Source of the DNA: Shouchella hunanensis
GTDB taxonomy: Bacteria > Bacillota > Bacilli > Bacillales > Bacillaceae_D
Reading direction: 5' to 3'
Assembly (NCBI RefSeq): GCF_028735875.1
Contig: NZ_CP117834.1
Location: 3,584,001-3,648,000 of the forward strand
Length of the DNA stretch: 64,000 bases
Shown here: positions 45,712 to 53,826 of the stretch, one piece after another
How the letters are laid out: each line of letters starts with the position of its first letter
How positions within the stretch are numbered: the first letter of the stretch is position 1
Translations under genes and position numbers: made by a program
Notes under the pieces: model-generated
The model's database searches: none
Told to the model about the DNA's origin: nothing
The model's input: the letters and a program-made list of their open reading frames with translations, nothing else

Positions 45712-46779
45712 ATGTCAATCTTCGCGAAAATAAATCAGCAGCAACGTTCAAATGAAAATCAACAACAACCCATTCAAAAACAGCCCTTTCGTCGACTTGA
45801 TGACTTACCTGTTTTTATTCACTCATATATTCAATACATTCGTTCTCTAGGTTATAGCCAAGCGACCATTCAACGGTATATTTATGATTTCCTTGATTTC
45901 TTTCATTTTGTTGAGCGTCAAAGTGGAGAGGAATTGTTTACAGCTAAAGACAGTAGCCTTTCCGATTTCTCGCAACTTAACCAACAAGGGATTGAATATT
46001 ATGTTCATTACTTGGCAATGGAGTTGGAAAATGAAGCAAAGACAATCAATCGGAAGTTATCAGCACTACAATCGTTGTTTCATTACTTGATGAAGCAGTA
46101 TCATTTGAAAGAAAACCCTGTTCAAGCTGTGACACGACCAAAAGTGAAAAAAAGGGAGCCTGTTTACTTATCGATTGAAGAAATGAAAGCTGTAATGGCA
46201 TTAACGCTTAATGATGAAGGCTTAACCTTGCGTCAAAAAAAATACCACCGTTTATTAGCTTTACGAGACTTAACGGCGATCACACTACTCGTTCGCACAG
46301 GTTTACGAGTATCAGAACTCGCTTCACTAAAACGTTCACAGCTTCACGTTGGTCGAAAAGAAATGCAGGTACTTGGTAAAGGAAATAAACAACGGACGAT
46401 TCCGCTTACAGATGAAGTGCTAGAAGTCATTCAACATTATCTCCAATCCTTACCTGAAACGGTACGACCGAAACAAGAGGATTCCCTGTTAGTCGGTTTT
46501 GACTTCCGTACGATGACGTATTCGCGCTCTATCAGTGTTAGTGCTCTTCAAAAAATGATTCAACGCCTGTTCGAACGGGCAAAAAAAGTAATTCCTTCTC
46601 TTGAAAATCGTACGATCACTGCCCACAAACTCCGTCATAGCTTTGCAACGGCTTTAATCCGAAACGGGGTAAATGTGTTAACGTTACAGCAGCTTCTAGG
46701 TCATGAGTCTGTTGCTACAACCCAAGTGTATGCTCATGTTGATTACGAGGCGAAAATTAAAGCGATTCAATCATGGTAA
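45712..46779 (+). CDS. xerS: Tyrosine recombinase, XerS-like
   Basis: The 355-residue protein has an N-terminal SAM-like core-binding domain (about 30-135) and a C-terminal catalytic domain. The catalytic set is complete: Arg199 (RTGLRVSEL), Lys223 (LGKGNKQR), His305 and Arg308 (HKLRHSFAT), His331 (LLGHESVATTQ) and Tyr340 (VYAHV). Length and the longer N-terminus fit XerS, the single Xer protein of streptococci and lactococci, rather than XerC/XerD of about 300 residues. No phage or transposon gene is nearby. ATG follows AAAGAGGTGATCCA. A long inverted repeat lies just upstream. Confidence 0.88.
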   Translation: MSIFAKINQQQRSNENQQQPIQKQPFRRLDDLPVFIHSYIQYIRSLGYSQATIQRYIYDFLDFFHFVERQSGEELFTAKDSSLSDFSQLNQQGIEYYVHYLAMELENEAKTINRKLSALQSLFHYLMKQYHLKENPVQAVTRPKVKKREPVYLSIEEMKAVMALTLNDEGLTLRQKKYHRLLALRDLTAITLLVRTGLRVSELASLKRSQLHVGRKEMQVLGKGNKQRTIPLTDEVLEVIQHYLQSLPETVRPKQEDSLLVGFDFRTMTYSRSISVSALQKMIQRLFERAKKVIPSLENRTITAHKLRHSFATALIRNGVNVLTLQQLLGHESVATTQVYAHVDYEAKIKAIQSW

Positions 46780-46795
46780 GAAGATTGAATCGCTT
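46760..46795 (+). terminator. Hairpin over the end of the xerS-like gene
   Basis: AAGCGATTCAATC pairs perfectly with GATTGAATCGCTT across a 10-base loop that includes the stop codon. The following TTCACTAT has only a weak T run, so termination may be incomplete. Confidence 0.5.
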
Positions 46796-46950
46796 CACTA
46801 TAAAAGATAACTTTTAAGTTTACATAATAAATATTACGTAAATAATTATTTTTACACAATTCCTCATGATTTTCCCCTGCCAATTTCTACGAAAACATGT
46901 ATAGTCTTCCTTTTCTCGGATAAACTACAAGCAAATTACGACACAACAGA

Positions 46951-46967
46951 CTTAAACACTGTTTAAG
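46951..46967. promoter_or_regulatory. 17-bp perfect palindrome before a membrane-protein gene
   Basis: CTTAAACACTGTTTAAG is a perfect inverted repeat with one central base, lying directly before the AAAGGAG ribosome binding site of the following gene. A repressor site or a hairpin masking translation are both possible. A TGCCAA-16-TATAGT promoter-like pair lies upstream. Confidence 0.5.
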
Positions 46968-46987
46968 CGGGCAAAGGAGTGAGATTC

Positions 46988-47587
46988 ATGTTTTCGTTTT
47001 TCATTCATTCATTTACTTCGATTTTTTCTGTCACTTATCCCATTTTTTTTAACCATATGAGCAAGCCTAAAAAAACGATTGAAGGCGAAGAATTTGTATC
47101 TGGAACCGTTCTATTTACAGTTGCAATTAGCATCTTCATTCTTCTAGTCGGTCAAGTCGCTTTTTCATGGACGTATATCCCCATTGGCTTCATGCAAATT
47201 CTTGGTGGTGTCGTTATTTTATCCATAGCCATTACATTAATGCGCAAAAAAAGTCCTGTTCCATTAAGTTGGAAAGAATGGTTCGGTACAGACTCTTTTG
47301 AGTTTGGGTTTAGCCGAATGAAAGACATGTTTCGCCCTGTTCAGGAGCTAACTTCAGACCAACCAAAGTCGGCAACCGCTTATGTAACCTACCTTGCTTT
47401 TTTTGCTGTTTACTGTGTCGCCTACTCTGTACATCTACTCGTTTGTTGGATTTATGGCCAAATGAATACTCGTTCTTTGTTTCTCCTCACTAAATTCACA
47501 GGACTTCTGCTCACGTTTTTTGCCCTAGAAATGTTGCTCTTCGGTTTTATGGATGTTATTAGTTTGATTGATCAACGTGCATCTTAA
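46988..47587 (+). CDS. Hypothetical membrane protein with four helices
   Basis: I do not recognise this 199-residue protein. It starts at ATG 46988 after AAAGGAGTGAGATTC; the GTG at 46979 lies within the site. It has a hydrophobic N-terminus, a pair of helices about residues 38-80, a cytoplasmic loop with WKEWFGTDSFEFGFSRMKDMF, and two further helices about 125-195. There is no signal for a transporter or enzyme. It is monocistronic between an imperfect and a perfect terminator. Confidence 0.75.
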   Translation: MFSFFIHSFTSIFSVTYPIFFNHMSKPKKTIEGEEFVSGTVLFTVAISIFILLVGQVAFSWTYIPIGFMQILGGVVILSIAITLMRKKSPVPLSWKEWFGTDSFEFGFSRMKDMFRPVQELTSDQPKSATAYVTYLAFFAVYCVAYSVHLLVCWIYGQMNTRSLFLLTKFTGLLLTFFALEMLLFGFMDVISLIDQRAS

Positions 47588-47595
47588 TTCATAGT

Positions 47596-47635
47596 AAAAG
47601 GGTAACTGAATGTCAACATTCAGTTACCCTTTTTG
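47596..47635. terminator. Bidirectional terminator between the membrane protein and M32 peptidase genes
   Basis: AAAAGGGTAACTGAATGT and its exact complement surround a short loop, giving T runs on both strands. The flanking genes converge. Confidence 0.85.
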
Positions 47636-47638
47636 GCA

Positions 47639-49135
47639 TTAAAGCTTATACAAGCGTGTATATTTTTCTGTTAAATAATGAATTAATGGCTGTGGGTCAA
47701 TACCACCACCAGTAATGGCTTCAATTAGGTCTTTTGGCTTTTTCACGGCGCCATACTGGTGGATATGCTCTGTCAGCCACTCTCGAATTGGCTCAAGATT
47801 TTCGGAGCGTATGAGATCGTCGGTTTCTGGAATCTCTTTCTTTATCACTTGATTTATTTGAGCTGCATAAATAAAGCCTAGTGCATACGAAGGGAAGTAG
47901 CCAAAGTCTCCTGATGACCAATGGACATCTTGTAGCACCCCTTCTCCATTATGTTGTGGTCGAATACCAAGATACTCTTCCATTTTGTCATTCCATAGCT
48001 TTGGTAGTTCGTCAACTTCAATTGACCCTTCAAACAATCCCTTTTCTAATTCATATCGAAGAATAATATGTAAGCAGTAGGTGAGCTCATCCGCTTCAAT
48101 TCGAATCATCGAAGGCTTTGATTCATTTAATGCAAAGTAAAAATCGTCTAATGGAACGTGCTCAAATTGACCTGTTCCGTGGGCTGCTAATTCTTGATAC
48201 ATGCCTTCCCAAAACGAGTACGACTGGCCAATAAATTTTTCCCAAAAAAGCGATTGTGACTCATGAATGCCCATTGAAGTCCCTCGTGCAAGATTGTACG
48301 GGATAAGACTTTCATCAATATGCTGTTCGTAAAGCGCGTGCCCGCCTTCATGTATCGTTCCTAATAATGCAACGCGAAAATCGTTTTCATTGTACTTCGT
48401 TGTCACTCGCACATCTGAAGGGTTAATCCCAATGGCAAATGGATGTACACTCTCATCTAAGCGGCCTTTTGTAAAATCATAATTCATTGTTTTAAGGAAT
48501 GAAACGTTTAATTTCTCTTGATTACTTTTCGGGAAATGCTTAAATAAGCATGTAGTCTCTGGTTGGTGTTTTGAAGCAGAGACACGTTGAATAAGCGGGA
48601 TAAGATGACTTTTTAACTCAGAAAAGACCGCATCTAACGTGTCTGTAAAAACCCCTGGTTCAAAATCATCTAAAAGTGTATTATAAGGATGTTTTTCATA
48701 ACCTAAATAATTAATAAAACGCTTTTTAAATGCTACTAATTCTTTTAAATACGGTTTGAAAATGTCAAAATCATTTTCACGCTTTGCTTCTTCCCATTTC
48801 GCTTCCGCATTTGTCTGTAACTTCACAAATGCTGTGTACTCATCAGCAGGAATTTTTGTATTACGATTGTATGCTTTTTCTGCCTCCTCAACCGCTCGTT
48901 TTAACACAACTGAAGAATCTGTTTTTGTTTTTAATTCATCAATTAGCTCTTTTAATTCAGAAGATGTTGTCATAGAAAAGATGTCGCTTGAAATGGTGCT
49001 CATCACATCTGCTCTTTGCTCTACTGCACCTGTAGGCGCTCCAGTACGAGCATCCCATATCATTAAGCCTAACAATTGCTCATAGTGATTTTTCCGTTTT
49101 AAATAATCAGTAAATTTCTCTTCTGCTTGTTTCAT
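47639..49135 (-). CDS. M32-family metallocarboxypeptidase (Taq type)
   Basis: The 498-residue peptidase removes C-terminal amino acids. The zinc motif HEGGH (first histidine about residue 262) is followed by ESQSLFWE near 295 for the third ligand. HPFAIGINPSDVRVTTKY near 230 and the IRIEADELTYCLHIILRYELE region near 350 are hallmark segments. The start ATG at 49135 follows AAAGGTGGCGAACAAT; a GTG at 49147 lies inside that site. It is intracellular and monocistronic. Confidence 0.93.
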   Translation of the reverse strand: MKQAEEKFTDYLKRKNHYEQLLGLMIWDARTGAPTGAVEQRADVMSTISSDIFSMTTSSELKELIDELKTKTDSSVVLKRAVEEAEKAYNRNTKIPADEYTAFVKLQTNAEAKWEEAKRENDFDIFKPYLKELVAFKKRFINYLGYEKHPYNTLLDDFEPGVFTDTLDAVFSELKSHLIPLIQRVSASKHQPETTCLFKHFPKSNQEKLNVSFLKTMNYDFTKGRLDESVHPFAIGINPSDVRVTTKYNENDFRVALLGTIHEGGHALYEQHIDESLIPYNLARGTSMGIHESQSLFWEKFIGQSYSFWEGMYQELAAHGTGQFEHVPLDDFYFALNESKPSMIRIEADELTYCLHIILRYELEKGLFEGSIEVDELPKLWNDKMEEYLGIRPQHNGEGVLQDVHWSSGDFGYFPSYALGFIYAAQINQVIKKEIPETDDLIRSENLEPIREWLTEHIHQYGAVKKPKDLIEAITGGGIDPQPLIHYLTEKYTRLYKL

Positions 49136-49242
49136 ATTGTTCGCCACCTTTCATTCTCAGCATACTAGCATTTGCATGTTTAAACAACTCCTAAGACGAA
49201 AAGAAGACTCATGTGATACACTAGCTGAGTAGGAGTGATGAA

Positions 49243-49560
49243 ATGAATGTACTAATAACGAAAGAAGCTGTGCAGTTCTATCGTCAAGAAATGAATTTAG
49301 TAGATGGCGATCAGCTCCGATTATTCGTCCGTGTCGGTGGTGTTGGTTCTGGTGGCTTCTCTGTGGGCATTACGAGAGAGATAGAGGGTTTTGAATACGA
49401 AACCATTCAGCAAGATGGCATTTCTTTTTACGTATCGAAAGATGATTTATGGTACATTGATGGAATGCACATTGACTATGATGAAGATTTAGAAATGGTT
49501 CTGTTTAAACAGGGCAAATTTGATAATCTTGACCATCCGCTATTTATAGAAAAAACGTGA
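49243..49560 (+). CDS. yneR: HesB/IscA-like protein without cysteines (YneR)
   Basis: The 105-residue protein has the IscA/HesB fold, visible in LRLFVRVGGVGSGGFSVGIT near residue 25-45 and GFEYETIQQDGISFYVSKDDLWYIDGMHIDYDE. The three cysteines that bind iron-sulfur clusters in true IscA are absent, as in Bacillus YneR, so cluster assembly in the usual way is unlikely. ATG follows TAGGAGTGATGAA. In B. subtilis the gene lies near parE and yneT; here it is 8 kb away. Confidence 0.85.
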   Translation: MNVLITKEAVQFYRQEMNLVDGDQLRLFVRVGGVGSGGFSVGITREIEGFEYETIQQDGISFYVSKDDLWYIDGMHIDYDEDLEMVLFKQGKFDNLDHPLFIEKT

Positions 49561-49586
49561 GCCTTTCATTGGCTCACGTTTTTTTA
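49552..49586. terminator. Bidirectional terminator between yneR and the DUF2564 gene
   Basis: AAAACGTGAGCC pairs with GGCTCACGTTTT across a 7-base loop. The yneR stop codon lies in the left arm and the end of the convergent gene at the right end. Confidence 0.85.
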
Positions 49587-49847
49587 GCGATACTCATCTT
49601 GGGCTTCTTCTAATTGATGATTGGCTTGATCTAAAAGTGCGGAAGAATGGGCGAAGAATGCTTCATCTATATTTCCTTGATAAGCAAGTGCTTGTTTAAA
49701 CTGTGCTTCAGCTTGCTCAAGAGCTGCTGTTGCTGCTTGTAATTGCTCACCATCCATACTATGTGTTGCTTGTCCGACCATGTGTTGTGCTGCTTTTATC
49801 GCCAGTTCAATTTGTTCTAAATTTTTGTAGCCATCCTCATAACTCAT
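49584..49847 (-). CDS. DUF2564-family small protein
   Basis: The 87-residue helical, acidic protein matches the DUF2564 pattern (EQIELAIKAAQHMVGQATHSMDGEQLQAATAALEQA near the start). These proteins are restricted to bacilli and have no known role. Alanine- and glutamine-rich heptads suggest a helical hairpin. ATG follows AAAGGGAGGTTTCATA. It is monocistronic. Confidence 0.8.
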   Translation of the reverse strand: MSYEDGYKNLEQIELAIKAAQHMVGQATHSMDGEQLQAATAALEQAEAQFKQALAYQGNIDEAFFAHSSALLDQANHQLEEAQDEYR

Positions 49848-49935
49848 TATGAAACCTCCCTTTTTGCTTTACTAATCACTATTCACCAAAAAGGTATCTT
49901 TTATACAAAGTTTACATAATAAAATTATAGTTAAC

Positions 49936-51396
49936 TTAATTATCAGCTACTAATTCAGGGAACACCGGTTCTAACTGATTGTAAAGTACTTGATACAGTT
50001 CGAATTTTTTCTTATACACATCCCTGTCTCGATCGTTTGGTTCAAATTGTTCCATAACTGTTTGTTCTCCCTGGTCTAATTCGTTGTGCGCTAGTCGAAC
50101 AGCACCTAGTGAAGACGCGTGATGTGTCTCTTGAATTCGGATTGTTTTTCCTGAAATATCAGCGAGTAGTTGAACCCATTGCTTAGATCTTGCAAAACCT
50201 CCTGATGCATGAATTCGCTTAATCGGACCGACAGACTCCTCTAGGGATGTTAAGACAGATTGTAAACTATAAAGAATTCCCTCAAGGACGGCTCGACTGA
50301 AGTGTGCACGATTATGCGTTCGTCTCATGCCAATAAATGCGCCACTTGCTTCACCATTCCAATACGGAGCACGTTCCCCATTTATAAAAGGTAAAAAAAG
50401 TAACCCTTCTGCACCTGGCTTAACTGTAAAAGCCTCTTCGATAATCTCACTTACAGTAGCTCCCTTGGCAAAATGCTCGATATACCAAGTAAGTGCAATC
50501 CCACCATTGTTTGTTGCTCCACCGGCAATCCATGTAGAGTCATTTAACACATAGCAAAATGTACGCATAGCGCTATCGGTTAATGGCTCTTTAATCGTCA
50601 TTCTTATCGCACCACTTGTACCTATTGTCAGTGTAGCGACTTCGTCCAATAAGCCTCCTGCGCCAACATTTGCGAGCACACCATCGCTAGCACCGATATG
50701 GTATAAACAATCGTCTGCGAAAGAAAATGAACGCATCACGTTTGTTGGCGCTTCAAAACGATAATTAGTACCAACCACCGTTGATAATTTTTCCTTCTTT
50801 ATATGCAAGAATGATAGAATACTAGCGTCCCAATCTTTTGTTTTTAAGTTGTAAAGTCCTGTACTACTCGCTATTGATTGATCAACAACATATTCCCCAA
50901 AGAAATGCACGCAAATAAATTCTTTAATCGATATAAATTTGTATGCTTGGCTGTAGAGGTTTGGCCAATGCTGTTCCATCCATTTCATTTTTCCGATCCA
51001 AGACATGGGGTGAATCGGTGTCCCTGTTTTTTCGTAAAATTGTTTTCCCTGATCGGTTTTCTTTAACGAATTTGTGATTGATTGAGCTCGAGTATCTGCC
51101 CACGTAATTACATGTGTTAATGGATTCCCCTCTTCATCAACCGCTACTAACGAATGCATTGCGGCTGAAAAAGATAACGTTGTTACTTTCTTTGACTCAA
51201 TGTTTGTTTGCATTAATAATTGCTGCAAACTATGTAAAACAGCATCACGAATCACAATTGGATCTTGTTCCGCATAAGATGGTTTTTCTTGGAGTAATGG
51301 ATAAGCAGTTTCATGATCAGCTTTGTAACGATAATCTTTTGAAAATAAAACTACTTTAGCACTTGTCGTACCAATATCAATGGCAATGGAATACAT
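49936..51396 (-). CDS. gntK: Gluconokinase (FGGY carbohydrate kinase)
   Basis: The 486-residue kinase has the FGGY N-terminal phosphate motif IAIDIGTTSAKVVLFS and GTPIHPMSWIGKM near residue 122, which is characteristic of gluconokinases. The C-terminal ATP domain has LTIGTSGAIRM near 245 and IHASGGFARSKQWVQLLADISG near 405. It should convert gluconate to 6-phosphogluconate, though related xylulokinase-like activity is not excluded. ATG 51396 follows GTGAGGAGACTGAAC; the longer frame is rejected. No gluconate permease or gntR is adjacent. A 95-residue unknown gene precedes it by 16 bases. Confidence 0.88.
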   Translation of the reverse strand: MYSIAIDIGTTSAKVVLFSKDYRYKADHETAYPLLQEKPSYAEQDPIVIRDAVLHSLQQLLMQTNIESKKVTTLSFSAAMHSLVAVDEEGNPLTHVITWADTRAQSITNSLKKTDQGKQFYEKTGTPIHPMSWIGKMKWMEQHWPNLYSQAYKFISIKEFICVHFFGEYVVDQSIASSTGLYNLKTKDWDASILSFLHIKKEKLSTVVGTNYRFEAPTNVMRSFSFADDCLYHIGASDGVLANVGAGGLLDEVATLTIGTSGAIRMTIKEPLTDSAMRTFCYVLNDSTWIAGGATNNGGIALTWYIEHFAKGATVSEIIEEAFTVKPGAEGLLFLPFINGERAPYWNGEASGAFIGMRRTHNRAHFSRAVLEGILYSLQSVLTSLEESVGPIKRIHASGGFARSKQWVQLLADISGKTIRIQETHHASSLGAVRLAHNELDQGEQTVMEQFEPNDRDRDVYKKKFELYQVLYNQLEPVFPELVADN

Positions 51397-51412
51397 GTTC
51401 AGTCTCCTCACA

Positions 51413-51700
51413 TTAAAGCATCCGCTTTGCCCCTAAGTCACAAAACCATTTTACATCACCGCTTTCCAGCGCAAGATGCTGCAAAGCGTGATAATCTAAA
51501 TCTTGTAAATGACTTTCCACAGGGATGATGTCTTTGTAGTAAATTAAAATCGGTTCTTTTGATCGTCTCTTATCTATTGTATAAAAAAAATACGTTTGAT
51601 ACATACCCTCACGGCAAATACAGGCAGGATTTTTTTCGATCCAACCGAGTACATGCTGCATACCTCTTTGAAGATAGATCCAAGTACCGTCATTTACCAT
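51413..51700 (-). CDS. Hypothetical protein upstream of gluconokinase
   Basis: I do not recognise this 95-residue protein. It has three cysteines (CIC near residue 28 and one near the end), several tryptophan and tyrosine residues, and a basic middle (TIDKRRSKEPILIYYKD). ATG follows AAGGGGTGCAGAC, a good site, and the gene ends 16 bases before gntK, so they are probably co-transcribed. It has no signal peptide or membrane segment. Confidence 0.7.
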   Translation of the reverse strand: MVNDGTWIYLQRGMQHVLGWIEKNPACICREGMYQTYFFYTIDKRRSKEPILIYYKDIIPVESHLQDLDYHALQHLALESGDVKWFCDLGAKRML

Positions 51701-51795
51701 GTCTGCACCCCTTTTTTAATTAGTGTATCTTTTATTTTTAGTTTTATGTATTAAAATACGGTATGTGAAATTATATTTTGCACAATAGAGGATAG

Positions 51796-51845
51796 GTAAA
51801 AGACGAAAAGTTAGATGATTGGTCATCAGTCTCTTCGCCTTTTAC
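51796..51845 (-). terminator. Large hairpin downstream of ypsC
   Basis: Arms of 23 bases (left begins GTAAAAGACGAAAAG) with 18 matching pairs and a 4-base centre TTGG lie in the 181-bp gap between the ypsC stop and the 95-residue gene. On the minus strand the distal arm ends CTTTTAC, a modest T run. A terminator is the simplest reading. The rest of this gap is AT-rich and contains no convincing promoter. Confidence 0.5.
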
Positions 51846-51881
51846 TCGCTTTTTATGTGCTACTCTATCGCCTTATCTTTT

Positions 51882-53018
51882 TTATGACCTCGGAGGTCTA
51901 GGACCGAAGAATTGATAGTAGTCGGTTTTAATATTACCGTTATATAATTTGCGTTTCTTACTTGCCTGCTTGCCATACAAAGCTTCAAAGCCTTCATGAG
52001 AAGTCAATACATAGACAGACCATGTTTCAAACGACTTCATAATTTGCCCCATGTCTCTGTACATCTCTTCTACTTCGGCTTGCTCACCAATTCGCTCTCC
52101 ATATGGCGGATTAGCGACAAGAACACCGTATTGACCACGATGGCTAAAGTCGCGAATTTGCATCTGCTTAAAGGAAATGAGATCTGCAAATCCTGCCTCT
52201 GCTGCATTGTTTTTTGCAAGTTCAATTGAGCGATGATCAATGTCCGATCCAACAATATCTAACTTTTGATCATACTTTGCTAAATCTTCTACTTCTTGAC
52301 GGGCACGGTCCCACTTTTCTTGTCCAATCCAATGCCACTGTTCTGATACGAAGTCTCGATTAAACCCAGGCGCAATATTTTGTCCAATAAGCGCTGCTTC
52401 GATGGCAAGGGTTCCCGATCCGCAAAATGGGTCAGCAAATGGGCGATCGACATTCCACGTAGTAAGCTGAATCATTGCGGCAGCTAGTGTTTCTTTTAAC
52501 GGAGCTTGATTATGTAGCGCCCTGTATCCTCTTTGATGCAGGCCAATGCCACTAGAATCAATGGTTAGTTGCGCCTGGTCTTTTAATAATGCTACTTCGA
52601 TTCGGTACAGTGGTCCATCTTCATCAAACCAACCGCGTTTGTACTGCTTTTTTAAACTTTCAACAACCGCTTTTTTAACAATAGCTTGGCAATCGGAGAC
52701 ACTAAACAATGTTGATTTAACCGAGCGGCCAATAACGGGGAATTCCGCATGAGGTGGCAAGAGATCTGCCCACGGCAATGCTTTTGTTTTCTCAAATAGT
52801 TCATCGAACGTGAGCGCTTTAAATGAACCAACAAGAATTTTTATTCGGTCTGCCGTTCTTAACCATAAATTTGCACGGGGGATGGCGTCAACGGTTGATG
52901 TAAACACGACTCGTCCATTTTCAACTGTAACGTCTTCATACCCGAGTGCCTTTACTTCTCTTGCACAAATTGCCTCTAATCCCATCGTCGTTGTTGCAAT
53001 TAATGTTACTTTATTCAT
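51882..53018 (-). CDS. ypsC: THUMP-domain RNA methyltransferase YpsC (RlmL-like)
   Basis: The 378-residue protein starts at ATG 53018 after AAGGAGTGAACAAA. It has an N-terminal THUMP RNA-binding domain (about 50-160) and a SAM-dependent methyltransferase domain with DPFCGSGTLAIEAAL near residue 190, DIVGSDID near 250 and the catalytic VANPPYGERIG near 302. That NPPY motif fits N-methylation of a guanine in 23S rRNA, as in RlmL. In B. subtilis the homologue also sits downstream of rnpB. A small membrane gene intervenes here. Confidence 0.9.
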   Translation of the reverse strand: MNKVTLIATTTMGLEAICAREVKALGYEDVTVENGRVVFTSTVDAIPRANLWLRTADRIKILVGSFKALTFDELFEKTKALPWADLLPPHAEFPVIGRSVKSTLFSVSDCQAIVKKAVVESLKKQYKRGWFDEDGPLYRIEVALLKDQAQLTIDSSGIGLHQRGYRALHNQAPLKETLAAAMIQLTTWNVDRPFADPFCGSGTLAIEAALIGQNIAPGFNRDFVSEQWHWIGQEKWDRARQEVEDLAKYDQKLDIVGSDIDHRSIELAKNNAAEAGFADLISFKQMQIRDFSHRGQYGVLVANPPYGERIGEQAEVEEMYRDMGQIMKSFETWSVYVLTSHEGFEALYGKQASKKRKLYNGNIKTDYYQFFGPRPPRS

Positions 53019-53038
53019 TTTGTTCACTCCTTATCGCG

Positions 53039-53296
53039 TTACAGTAAATAGCCGCCGCCTTGTGTTTCAGCAATAAACGCACCAACAATGGCGACTAAAC
53101 CAAAAATAAGGGCCAATAAAGTAGCTGCACGTTTGGCTGAACCGTGATAAAGAAATACTGCAAGCATATAAAACGCAAATACCGCTACTAGAAAGATGCC
53201 TCCTAAACCAATTAAATAGCCTTGAATGGCAAATCCAATTACGTTTAAAAGAAATAACACGGCTCCAAGCCCATACATTACCTTTGCTTGTGTCAT
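53039..53296 (-). CDS. Small membrane protein between rnpB and ypsC
   Basis: The 85-residue protein starts at ATG 53296 after AAAGAGGGGTTATC; the longer frame upstream overlaps the rnpB terminator region. It has three hydrophobic segments (about 8-25, 28-48, 60-78) and a glycine-rich end. Family not recognised. It lies 20 bases upstream of ypsC, so the two are probably co-transcribed. Confidence 0.75.
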   Translation of the reverse strand: MTQAKVMYGLGAVLFLLNVIGFAIQGYLIGLGGIFLVAVFAFYMLAVFLYHGSAKRAATLLALIFGLVAIVGAFIAETQGGGYLL

Positions 53297-53345
53297 GATA
53301 ACCCCTCTTTTCTTGTCTTTTTTGTTAGTGTACCAGATACAAAAT

Positions 53346-53369
53346 AAAAAAACCCTCAAAAGGGTTTTT
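53346..53369 (-). terminator. Terminator of rnpB
   Basis: AAAACCCT pairs with AGGGTTTT, followed on the minus strand by TTTTATTTT. It lies directly after the RNase P RNA. Confidence 0.85.
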
Positions 53370-53370
53370 A

Positions 53371-53791
53371 CTCGTTTATAAATTCATCTGCATGCCAGTC
53401 ATAAGCCATGTTCTGTTCTTTTGTACTGCAAACGGTGATGAACCTCGTACTCCAGTAACAACCATCTATCTACGAATAATCGTCCTTATAGCTCCGTTCA
53501 TTTTCGGACTATAAAATGCCCCTACCATTGTTTGGGTTTCTCGCTCGTGGGGTTTACCTCGTTCCACTCTACTCGTTTCCAAGTAGACTTCGTCACTGTG
53601 GCACTTTCAAAGAGTGTATCCCATGTCGTTAAACGATTTAGGGAAGCCTCTTGCCGTCAGTTATCACTAACTGCCCTAGCTTATGAATTGGCTAGGCACG
53701 ATCACTACCGGCGTCGCAGCCAGTGCGAGCATGGACTTTCCTCTACACCAAGTGCAGCGGTTGTTTCATGACATGCTCATTCATAAACGAC
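53371..53791 (-). ncRNA. rnpB: RNase P RNA, Bacillus (B) type
   Basis: The minus strand contains the conserved core elements GAGGAAAGTCCATGCTCGC near the 5' end, CATAAGCTAGGGCAGT, GAAAGTGCCACAGTGACGAAG, GTAAACCCC followed by CGAGCGAGAAACCCAAA, and AGTACGAGG near the 3' end. The order and text match B. subtilis RNase P RNA. The ends pair (CGTTTAT with ATAAACG) as helix P1. About 420 bases, close to the B. subtilis length of about 400. This is the ribozyme that matures tRNA 5' ends. Several apparent reading frames on the plus strand here are not genes. Confidence 0.95.
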
Positions 53792-53797
53792 TTGTTC

Positions 53798-53826
53798 ATT
53801 ATAGCGTACAATGTAGCAGATTACAA
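53798..53826 (-). promoter_or_regulatory. Promoter of rnpB
   Basis: On the minus strand TTGTAA (53821-53826) and TATAAT (53798-53803) are separated by 17 bases; transcription should start near 53791. The -35 box overlaps the stop codon of the upstream RNase H-like gene. Confidence 0.8.

Noticed and set aside
51796-51845. Relation between this 50-bp hairpin and the one before xerS
   Set aside because: Same size and 4-base centre, but the arm sequences are unrelated, so they are not copies of one repeat family.
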